DNA from: Bacillota bacterium
Lineage (GTDB): Bacteria > Bacillota > Bacilli > Paenibacillales > UBA4045
Assembly (NCBI GenBank): GCA_023441055.1
Contig: JAEZQY010000061.1
Span: forward strand, 1 to 64,000
Reading direction: 5' to 3'
DNA: 64,000 bases
Shown: positions 57,289 to 64,000 of the stretch, piece after piece
Layout: each line of letters opens with the position of its first letter
Numbering within the stretch: the first letter of the stretch is position 1
Notes under the pieces: generated by a model
What the model saw: the letters and a program-made list of their open reading frames with translations, nothing else
What the model was told of the DNA's origin: nothing
The model's database searches: none
Program-made: the position numbers and the translations under genes

Positions 57289-59532
57289 ATGCTACCATTA
57301 CCGAATCTGGATGATCGCACATTCGAAGAGCTCGTCCGTGAAGCACGCGATCTGATTCCCGGCTATTATCCGGAATGGACTGACGAGAATGAGCATGACC
57401 CGGGCATTACGCTGCTCGAGCTGCTGGCATGGCATATTGAGATGCAGCAATTCCAGCTTGATCGCTTGACGACATCCCATGAACGAAAATTCCTGAAGCT
57501 GCTAGGCGAGCGGCCTCGAGATCGCAGACCAGCAATGACCTCTGTGAGCTTCTCGAAAGCGGCTAAGCAGCAGCTGCTGCCATATGGAACATTGCTGCAT
57601 GTTGGTGATCTGCCATTCGAGACCGTGCGGCCGCTTACCATTCTATCGGATACGTCACGTCATATATTCGTTCATACCGGAGATGGCTCTTATGAGATCT
57701 CTGATGACTTCGAATCTGGAAGCGCGCCATTCTACCCATTCGGAGAGGCGTGCAGGGCAGGTTCCAGCATGATCATCGAATTCGATGAGCCGCTGCCGAT
57801 TGAGCTGCCGCTGTCGTTATGGTTCCAACTGAATGATCAGGAGCCTGATTATCGAATACCGGCTCGATATACGAGCTTCACCCCATCGGGCAAGGTGGAG
57901 TGGAGCTACTGGCAGCTTGCAGCTATGGATGCTCCAGACGAAGGAGTGGGCGAGGCAGAAGGCTCTGGACGTACTGATTCTGTAAGGACAGGCTCTGAAC
58001 GTGCAGGTTTAGGCGCAGGAAGTGCTGATGGTGCTGCTGGGAGCTGGCAGCCGATTGATCTGGAGCGCGATGAATCGTACGGATTTCATCAGAGCGGGCC
58101 AATCCTGTTCAAGATTCCGGCTGGTGCTGGACCCGTGTACCGGATTCGGGGCTTGCTGACAGCAGGAGAATACAGCGATCCGCCGCATATTCGGCGAATC
58201 ATGTGGAACGAGGTGTTCGTCAAGCAAGGACAGTCGGTCTGTGTATCGGAGCTGTTCGATGGCAGTAGACCGAATGATCAACCGCTGCACCTGGCGCATG
58301 CGCTGTTCCAGCTTGGGGAGATCGCTGTGCAGCTGAAGCATGAGAACGGCGGCTGGGTCGATCTCGACGAGAGTCAATATACTTGCATGATTGGTGAAGG
58401 CAGCGCTGCGCTGACCTTTCGTGAGGATGTGCTGCTCCCTGCAGGCAAGGGAAGTATACGCGCGATTGCAGTGGACCATTCATTTACCGATTTCACTTAT
58501 CTAGGTGTGGGCACCGGAATATCTGGGCAGACCTATCCATTGCCGATTCAGCCAATTTACCACGAAGAATTTCAACTGCAGGTTGGCTGGCAGATGGAAG
58601 AGCGTGATCAGACAGTCTGGTATGATTGGGAGCCGGTGCTGGACTTCGATGAATCGAATGCCTCGAGTAGGCATTATGTGATTGATGAAGAGGAAGGGGT
58701 TATTCGATTCTCGGATGGCTTGTACGGTGCAGTCCCGCCGCGGATGCCCTATCCGAATATTCGGATCATCTCCTACAGAACCGGTGTTGGACAGGCGGGC
58801 AATATTAAAGCCTCTACGATTAATCGAATGGACGGGGACGAATCGCTGCTAGTGACGAATCTGTATCCTGCTTATGGCGGCGCTGAGCCAGAGACGCTGA
58901 AGGAAGCGATACAGCGCGCCAGACTATCTATATTAGAGCCGGGCTGCGGTGTAACTGCAGAGGATCTGGAGAGACGCGCTATGGAGATTCCTGGTCTTCG
59001 TATTGCGCGAGTTAAGGCGATTCCGGGCTATAAGACGAGCTTATCGAATTATCCCGAGGAACGTTCCTTCGGTGATATCTCGATTGTTGTTGTGCCTTAT
59101 AGCAAGCAATCCTGGCCAAAGCCGAGCGAGGGCATGATTCAGACGGTGCGCCGACACCTGGAGCCGTATCGCCTGCTGACAACAACCTTCCACATTATCC
59201 CGCCGGAGTATGTGACGGTTACCGTGCGGGCGATTATTGTGGTCGATCCTAGGTATGAGGGCCGCGAATCCGAGGTGCAGCAGGTGCTTAGTCAGTGGCT
59301 ACAGCCATACGGTAAGGATTCATTGATGGGCTGGGAATTCGGCAGGCCAATCTATAAGAGCGATGTCTATGATATCATCCACCGCGTACCGGGTGTTCGA
59401 TTCATCCAGGATGTATGGCTAATGGCGGATGGCAAGGACGTCTATCGTGATGAGGGCGGCGATATCCGCATTCCTCCCAATGGCCTGGTTATCTCAGGGC
59501 TGCATGAAATTGAGTTCATGACTACATTCTGA
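57289..59532 (+). CDS. Baseplate J-like protein 2 (Afp12/Pvc12-like)
   Basis: 747 aa, same family as its neighbour: LPNLDDRTFEELVREARDLIPGYYPEWTDENEHDPGITLLELLAWHIEMQQFQLDRL at the start, GVIRFSDGLYGAVPPRMPYPNIRIISYRTGVGQAGNIKASTI in the core and AIQRARLSILEPGCGVTAEDLERRAMEIPGLRIARVKAIPG. Residues about 214-250 are a Gly/Ser/Glu/Arg-rich low-complexity insert. It pairs with the first J protein in the wedge heterodimer. AAGGGGG lies about eight bases upstream of the ATG. Confidence 0.94.
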   Translation: MLPLPNLDDRTFEELVREARDLIPGYYPEWTDENEHDPGITLLELLAWHIEMQQFQLDRLTTSHERKFLKLLGERPRDRRPAMTSVSFSKAAKQQLLPYGTLLHVGDLPFETVRPLTILSDTSRHIFVHTGDGSYEISDDFESGSAPFYPFGEACRAGSSMIIEFDEPLPIELPLSLWFQLNDQEPDYRIPARYTSFTPSGKVEWSYWQLAAMDAPDEGVGEAEGSGRTDSVRTGSERAGLGAGSADGAAGSWQPIDLERDESYGFHQSGPILFKIPAGAGPVYRIRGLLTAGEYSDPPHIRRIMWNEVFVKQGQSVCVSELFDGSRPNDQPLHLAHALFQLGEIAVQLKHENGGWVDLDESQYTCMIGEGSAALTFREDVLLPAGKGSIRAIAVDHSFTDFTYLGVGTGISGQTYPLPIQPIYHEEFQLQVGWQMEERDQTVWYDWEPVLDFDESNASSRHYVIDEEEGVIRFSDGLYGAVPPRMPYPNIRIISYRTGVGQAGNIKASTINRMDGDESLLVTNLYPAYGGAEPETLKEAIQRARLSILEPGCGVTAEDLERRAMEIPGLRIARVKAIPGYKTSLSNYPEERSFGDISIVVVPYSKQSWPKPSEGMIQTVRRHLEPYRLLTTTFHIIPPEYVTVTVRAIIVVDPRYEGRESEVQQVLSQWLQPYGKDSLMGWEFGRPIYKSDVYDIIHRVPGVRFIQDVWLMADGKDVYRDEGGDIRIPPNGLVISGLHEIEFMTTF

Positions 59533-59549
59533 AATAAGGAGTGCAAACG

Positions 59550-61604
59550 ATGAATGAACCGAGGTTTTTCTCATTCCGTCAGCCTCCAGATTGGAAGCGC
59601 GGGACGAGTCGGCAGATTGAATTGACGGAGGATGGGCTCTCGATTACGAGCGAGCGCGTGTATCGCCCTGAGCGCCGCCATCAGATCACACATCCGGGAC
59701 TGACACCGCCAATTACCGATACAGTGCTGGATCAACGCGGACGGTGGCTCTTCATGGACAGCAGCGGCGTAATCTGGCGCACGGACCTCTCGAGCAGTCA
59801 TGTTGAAACCATTGCGAGGACGGTCGAATCGGGGTCGGGATGTCCGGCACGGTTCACGGCAACGAGCGATTCCGTTATTGTGATGCAGCCGGACCCTCGA
59901 ACTGTTCTGCAGTCAATATCGATCGAGAGCACTCAGATCAGATGGACGACTGTGGATTGGCATGGACAGTCTTATTACGGGTACGCGCTAGCCATAGATC
60001 GGGATCAGGGCATAGTGGTGCTGGCGAATGTTAATGATTCGCAGTTGGTTCAGCTTCTTCGATTCAATGCCTCTGGCGAGGCGGAGGGCAGTATCTTGCT
60101 TTCGGCGCTGGGAGAAGTCGACTTGGCTAATGTTCCGCCGGACAGATTCGAGCTTTCGATGGATGCCAGCGGGCAGGGCTGGCTGCTGGATCGTGAGCAA
60201 GGACGAGTGATTCAGCTGCAGCTGCATACCAACACAGCCGCTGAGCTGGCTGTGCCGGAGGAGCTGGGTCGCTTCATTACGATATGTGGGAGCGGATCGG
60301 ATATGATCTGGGGGCTGCTGGATACCGGTGATGACACGACGGCTCCATCTCTCATTCGCATGGATAGGAACGGATCTATCCGCGAGCGCGGCTACACAGG
60401 TAATGAGCGTGGTCATCGCCTGCTGGCAGGCAGGGGCTGTCTCTATCTCTTGCATACTGCTGATCGCGTCATCCATACGATCCGGCCCATATCGGAAACG
60501 GCTGTGTGGGAGCCGTTCGGGCGGCGTCTAGGTGTATGGATCACCGATGCGCTAGACAGCGGCGCGGAGGAGACCGAGTGGCATAAGATTGTAATGAATG
60601 CTACTCAGAAACTCGATACGCAGATCATTATTCGCGTCTATGCATCCGAGGAACGTGAGGTCGTGCTCGGTCAGCAGAAGGTTGACCTCGATGCGTATAT
60701 CGCGGATACGACGATTCCATCAGAGTCGAAGCTGGCCATGTTGACGACATTGTGGACGCAGAAGCTTACTGATCCTGAAGATGCGCTGCTGCTGGATGTG
60801 AAGGGGCGTTATCTCTGGTTGTTCGTAGAGCTGATCGGCTCTGAACAGCACACGCCAGTCGTGCATAGCTTGGAGGTCCACTTCCCTAGAAGTACTTATT
60901 TGGACTATCTCCCCTCCATCTATCAGCGTCATGAGCCGACTCGTGATTTTCTGTCCCGCTATCTGAGTCTATTCCAGACCATGCTGGATGAGACGGATCA
61001 ACGCATCGCCCAGGTGACGCGTGCATTCGATGTGAGCGGTGCGGAGGGGAGTTCGCTGCGCTGGCTGCTCGGCTGGCTGGGCATTCGAGGAGAGGATTAC
61101 TGGACAGAGGAACAGCTCAGGCTGTTGCTCACACAAGCGCCAGCGATCTATAATCTGCGCGGCACGAAGGTTGCAATGGAATCATTAATCGCCATCTTCA
61201 CAGGAGAGAAGCCGATCATTCTGGAGTATGAGCAAGTGAAGCCGCTTAAGGAGAATCCGGAGCTTGGCGGGGTTGCAGAGCGGCTCTATGCGGCTGATCC
61301 GCATGTCTTCAATGTATTGGTGAAAGCGGAGCATGCCGATACCGAGATGAAACGAGTCGCCTTGCAGCAACTGATTGACGCCTTCAAGCCGGCGTTTGCT
61401 TCGTGCAAGTTGGTTATTTTGCAACCGTGGGTCTATATGGACTTGCACTCTTATCTAGGTATGAATACCGTGCTGTCTGAACCAACCTTGCTTACGTTGG
61501 ACGGTCGTTCATCCATGCCTCATCATACAATCACGATCGATCTAGATCAGGATAATCGAATGGACCAACATACGAGACTCGGCTTAGATTCTCGTTTGGA
61601 ATAA
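59550..61604 (+). CDS. Tail-protein-I-like baseplate protein with N-terminal propeller
   Basis: 684 aa. Residues about 1-420 are beta-rich with propeller-like repeats (WLFMDSSGVIWRTDL, YYGYALAIDRDQGIVVLANVNDSQLVQLLRF, GWLLDREQGRVIQLQL). Residues about 445-565 are the gpI-type phage tail domain: YLDYLPSIYQRHEPTRDFLSRYLSLFQTMLDETDQRI, SSLRWLLGWLGI, IYNLRGTKVAMESLIAIFTGEKPIILE. Such proteins attach fibres or close the baseplate in eCIS and P2-like tails. ATG 59550 has AAGGAG eight bases upstream; GTG 59541 overlaps that site. The propeller may serve in target binding (inference). Confidence 0.88.
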   Translation: MNEPRFFSFRQPPDWKRGTSRQIELTEDGLSITSERVYRPERRHQITHPGLTPPITDTVLDQRGRWLFMDSSGVIWRTDLSSSHVETIARTVESGSGCPARFTATSDSVIVMQPDPRTVLQSISIESTQIRWTTVDWHGQSYYGYALAIDRDQGIVVLANVNDSQLVQLLRFNASGEAEGSILLSALGEVDLANVPPDRFELSMDASGQGWLLDREQGRVIQLQLHTNTAAELAVPEELGRFITICGSGSDMIWGLLDTGDDTTAPSLIRMDRNGSIRERGYTGNERGHRLLAGRGCLYLLHTADRVIHTIRPISETAVWEPFGRRLGVWITDALDSGAEETEWHKIVMNATQKLDTQIIIRVYASEEREVVLGQQKVDLDAYIADTTIPSESKLAMLTTLWTQKLTDPEDALLLDVKGRYLWLFVELIGSEQHTPVVHSLEVHFPRSTYLDYLPSIYQRHEPTRDFLSRYLSLFQTMLDETDQRIAQVTRAFDVSGAEGSSLRWLLGWLGIRGEDYWTEEQLRLLLTQAPAIYNLRGTKVAMESLIAIFTGEKPIILEYEQVKPLKENPELGGVAERLYAADPHVFNVLVKAEHADTEMKRVALQQLIDAFKPAFASCKLVILQPWVYMDLHSYLGMNTVLSEPTLLTLDGRSSMPHHTITIDLDQDNRMDQHTRLGLDSRLE

Positions 61605-61627
61605 TAGAGTGAAGAGGGGAACAATGG

Positions 61628-63298
61628 ATGAACAGATCAAGGTATATCCCATTCGAGCGTAATCGGTACTTCTATGGGAAATTGTTGACCGTACGAGACT
61701 TCATGACCGAGCAGACATACTTCTCAGATAAGGGCAGGCTGCTGAATCGCTTATTGTTCGGCAGCGGCGTGGTGTCCGGCCTTCAGGTCGTTGCGGTGGA
61801 TGACAAGTCCATCTCCATTGAGACCGGCGTTGCGCTTGATCAACAAGGGAGGGAGATTGTCGTTCCCTCTCCGGTGACGTTGAAGCTGTCTCAGCTGGAG
61901 GGCTTCACGAATAATGAGTATGCGAAGAATGTGTATCTGTGCATCGCTTATGATGAGAAGGGCAAGGAGCCTGTTCATACGGTGGCTGGCTCATCTGGAC
62001 GCGACGGGGACGTAAGTGAGCATAATCGGATTCTCGAGAGCTATCGGCTGTCTATCCGGGAGCAAGCGCCGGCGCCGAGTCTGCAGGAATACGATCATAT
62101 GATTGCGGATACGTCGATCTGGTATAGCGATGCGCAGGTGCGCATCCTGCAGACGGTCCCTCGCTACATACAGCCAGGTCAGAGCTTCGATCTGCGCCTC
62201 ACAATTGAGAAGACCCTGCAGACTGCGCATGTTGAATTTGAATATGAGCCAGACTGGAGCGAACTGGAGCCTGCAGAGGAGCTGCCCGGTGGCAAGATCC
62301 AATTCTCAGAGCCGACAGATGGCGGTCAGACAGTCTATACGAGAACGATTCGAGTTCGCGCGCTGCCGCTGCCGCCCGGCGAGACCAAGGCGCTCGGCGG
62401 GATGGCTGCGAAGTCAGGCACGGCAAGGCTAGTAGTTGGCGACAGACTGATCTACGACTTGGCGCATGTCCGTCATACGATTGAGATCAGCGAGGTACCG
62501 GCAGAGCAGCGTATTCTGGACGCTTATTATTCCCGTCCGCTCGATCATGCGCTGGAGTCGCCTTCTGAGCCATGTGTCTATCTGGCGAGGATCAGCCTGC
62601 TGCAGATGGGCGCGACTTATGTGATAGATCGAGTAGATTCCATTCCATTCGATGACTACGTCATTAACCCGACGATGCTATATCGGATACTTATGTCTCA
62701 AGAGGGAATTGGACGCGAGGTGCTAGAGACTGCCGGACAGCAGCATGGGGCTGAGCACGAACCGGCGCAGGCACTGCCATTCCCGGATATCAAGGATGAG
62801 TTCCTGGGGCTGGTGGATGATGACGATGAGGCTGTGGAGGAGAAGGCTGCATCTGGCATTGCCGAGATCTCGATTATGCCGCTGGTGAAGAAGAAGTGGT
62901 ACCAGAAGCGGGTGAAGGACTTCTATTCCGAGGAGATTGCGCATGGACTAGGCGCTGGTCCGGTCTTCATTACAGCTGGGCTGTCCGATGAGCAGGAGGA
63001 GACCGAGGTGATGCTTCCGGAGATGTGGAATCGCAGTGATGCGGTCTACTATGGGGAGCAGAGCATCTTCGCGAAGAGTGAGTTCGCATCGGAGCTGCCG
63101 AATGTGACGGTTGGATTCGTGTACTATCCGAAGAAGGGCACCTTCCGTATCGGCGTACGCGTGCATAAGAAGACGGAGCGCACACGACTGCGCATACGCT
63201 GGTGGGCGCTGAAGACCGCCGACCTGCAAGCCGAGCAAGGCGATAGCGCACTCGAAGCCGGACTGGCGCAGCAAGAGGCGGCAGCAGGTAGGGGCTAA
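61628..63298 (+). CDS. Last gene of the eCIS operon; baseplate or fibre-type protein, family not named
   Basis: 556 aa. YIPFERNRYFYGKLLTVRDFMTEQTYFSDKGRLLNRLLFGSGVVSGLQVV is a start I associate with proteins at this end of eCIS operons. Residues about 45-130 are beta-rich (GVALDQQGREIVVPSPVTLKLSQL). Residues 190-300 look like an immunoglobulin-type fold (VPRYIQPGQSFDLRLTIEKTL). The C-terminal third is beta-rich (VFITAGLSDEQEETEVMLPEMWN, VTVGFVYYPKKGTFRIGVRVHKKT). No transmembrane or catalytic motif is visible. GAGGGGAACA precedes ATG 61628. It may form the outer baseplate or receptor-binding element; no conventional tail fibre (Afp13) gene is otherwise in view. Confidence 0.8.
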   Translation: MNRSRYIPFERNRYFYGKLLTVRDFMTEQTYFSDKGRLLNRLLFGSGVVSGLQVVAVDDKSISIETGVALDQQGREIVVPSPVTLKLSQLEGFTNNEYAKNVYLCIAYDEKGKEPVHTVAGSSGRDGDVSEHNRILESYRLSIREQAPAPSLQEYDHMIADTSIWYSDAQVRILQTVPRYIQPGQSFDLRLTIEKTLQTAHVEFEYEPDWSELEPAEELPGGKIQFSEPTDGGQTVYTRTIRVRALPLPPGETKALGGMAAKSGTARLVVGDRLIYDLAHVRHTIEISEVPAEQRILDAYYSRPLDHALESPSEPCVYLARISLLQMGATYVIDRVDSIPFDDYVINPTMLYRILMSQEGIGREVLETAGQQHGAEHEPAQALPFPDIKDEFLGLVDDDDEAVEEKAASGIAEISIMPLVKKKWYQKRVKDFYSEEIAHGLGAGPVFITAGLSDEQEETEVMLPEMWNRSDAVYYGEQSIFAKSEFASELPNVTVGFVYYPKKGTFRIGVRVHKKTERTRLRIRWWALKTADLQAEQGDSALEAGLAQQEAAAGRG

Positions 63299-63339
63299 GG
63301 CGAGCAGGCTCCATTGTGATGCATGGCGCAGCATAGAAG

Positions 63340-63381
63340 CAAACAGAGGAAGGCGGGCGATGGCCCGTCTTCCTCTGTTTG
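63340..63381 (+). terminator. Terminator of the eCIS operon
   Basis: AAACAGAGGAAGGCGGGC (63341-63358) pairs with GCCCGTCTTCCTCTGTTT (63363-63380), about 18 bp with a GATG loop and one G-T pair. The tail is GGGTGC, so it lacks a T tract, but the stem is very stable. Confidence 0.7.
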
Positions 63382-63460
63382 GGTGCTGGTGCGTGTAGCG
63401 CCGGAAAGTGAAGCTAGAGAAAAACCTTCTAGAAAGACTGTCATAACTAACCGCTGCAAA

Positions 63461-63785
63461 CTCACCTGCTACGCTCCAGAAGTCCGGCGACACCGTACTA
63501 ATTGGTCCAAACTCACCTGCCACGCTCGAATAAGCCGGCTGCACCGTCTTACATGCTCCGAACTCACCTGCCACGCTCGAATAAGCCGGCTGTGCCGTCT
63601 TACATGCTCCGAACTCACCTGCCACGCTCGAATAAGCCGGCTGCGCCGTCTTACATGCTCCAACCTTACCTGCCACGCTCGAATAAGCCGGCTGCGCCGT
63701 CTTAAATGCTCTGAACTCACCTGCCACGCTCGAATAAGCCGGCTGCACCGTCTTACATGTTCCAACCTTACCTGCCACGCGCCAG
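63461..63785. repeat. 51-bp tandem repeat, about 6.4 copies
   Basis: Copies begin at 63461, 63512, 63563, 63614, 63665, 63716 and 63767 (the last partial). The core is CTCACCTGCCACGCTCGAAT followed by the palindrome AGCCGGCT and a CCGTCTTACATGCTC stretch. The first copy is diverged; the others differ at a few bases. The period equals 17 codons and keeps frames open on both strands, but no start with a ribosome site is present, so I treat it as non-coding. It lies in the 559-base gap (63299-63857) between the eCIS operon and the next, oppositely directed gene. Confidence 0.92.
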
Positions 63786-63857
63786 CAGTCCGGTCAATCC
63801 GGACTACGTGCACACTTCAGCCATCCCTGTCGGATAAAGTTACCCTTACACTCACCC

Positions 63858-64000
63858 TTATCGAATAACCGCATTAATTGGCTTGTCCTGATTATTCAGC
63901 TCGATGCTGTATGTACGATCATTCCATGTATACACATGCTGCTGCCCCGTCACTTCAACCGTCGCTGCAGCCGCGCCAGTATCCCCGCTTGGCTGCGCCT
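63858..64000 (-). CDS. 3' end of a minus-strand gene (partial)
   Basis: 47 codons run from the window edge to a TAA whose complement is at 63858-63860. The readable end is VEVTGQQHVYTWNDRTYSIE then LNNQDKPINAVIR, preceded by an Ala/Gly/Thr-rich AQPSGDTGAAAAT. Too little is in the window to name the family; the composition suggests a secreted or lipoprotein C-terminus. It is convergent with the eCIS operon. Confidence 0.55.
   Translation of the reverse strand, partial: AQPSGDTGAAAATVEVTGQQHVYTWNDRTYSIELNNQDKPINAVIR

Noticed and set aside
36347..63298. Prophage or phage-tail remnant of a temperate phage
   Set aside because: No capsid, portal, terminase, integrase, holin or endolysin genes; AAA+ ATPase, DUF4255 terminator and two tube genes are eCIS traits.
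44657..63298. Type VI secretion system
   Set aside because: No TssJLM membrane complex or ClpV; LysM adaptor, separate gp25/J proteins and AAA+ ATPase fit eCIS instead, in a Gram-positive background.
62948..63778. 276-codon minus-strand frame with 17-residue repeats
   Set aside because: It is largely antisense to the 556-aa gene and the 51-bp array keeps frames open because its period is a multiple of three; no ribosome site precedes its start.
63461..63785. CRISPR-like array
   Set aside because: The repeats are contiguous 51-bp units with no variable spacers between constant repeats, and no cas genes are nearby.

Overview
The window looks like a chromosomal segment of a Gram-positive, spore-former-type Bacillota, most likely Paenibacillus or a close relative (inference). 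The pointers are a surface protein with three SLH domains, LplB/YtcP-type sugar permeases beside an AraC regulator that carries its own sensor region, strong Shine-Dalgarno sites with many GTG and TTG starts, GH130 and GH3 enzymes, and a B. subtilis yrk-like sulfur operon.

Layout. (1) 1-125: the 3' end (domains V and VI) of a group II intron. (2) 133-5979: a reactive-sulfur operon with a CoA-disulfide/persulfide reductase-rhodanese fusion, a CstR-type repressor, a DsrE-like protein, four further rhodanese-containing proteins (one fused to TusA, one to a metallo-beta-lactamase persulfide dioxygenase domain) and a TauE exporter. Three near-identical palindromes of the form ATACCC-N4-GGGTAT mark CstR control; the first lies between the -35 and -10 of an excellent promoter. 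(3) 6163-10362: an MMPL/RND exporter with its two-component system. (4) 11091-20827: a visibly GC-richer carbohydrate island (GH130 phosphorylase, membrane AraC regulator, two CUT1 permeases, lipoprotein binding protein, GH3 enzyme) ending in a broken secreted-protein gene. (5) 20890-32180: an SLH surface protein, a giant kinase-like/ATPase/TPR/GAF/LuxR regulator, an MscS channel, tRNA-Asp and an oxidoreductase.

(6) 32309-63298 is the main item: an extracellular contractile injection system (eCIS; Afp/PVC-like tail particle). Reading rightwards: a transporter-HEAT-cNMP protein, a partner-switching set (anti-sigma kinase, STAS antagonist, GAF-PP2C phosphatase), an AAA+ ATPase, the DUF4255 tail terminator, sheath, first tube, a tail-assembly-chaperone pair, second tube, a 968-aa Gln-rich protein, a LysM tube adaptor, a spike split over two genes, a gp25 wedge, two baseplate-J proteins, a tail-protein-I-like protein and a 556-aa end-of-operon protein. 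No capsid, portal, terminase or integrase gene is present, which argues against a prophage. Divergently transcribed at the left edge are a 934-aa protein with a charged low-complexity N-terminus and a protein with a YbjN/secretion-chaperone-like C-terminus; these are my best cargo/chaperone candidates.

The strongest new observation is at 47372-47392. The tail-assembly gene ends on a T TTT TTG slippery heptamer preceded by a Shine-Dalgarno-like GAGGTG, and the next conserved reading frame (DUF6760-like) lies in the -1 frame with no ATG, GTG or TTG start. This is the arrangement of the lambda gpG/gpGT programmed frameshift, here inside an eCIS. (7) 63299-64000: a terminator, six and a half copies of a 51-bp tandem repeat, and the 3' end of a minus-strand gene.
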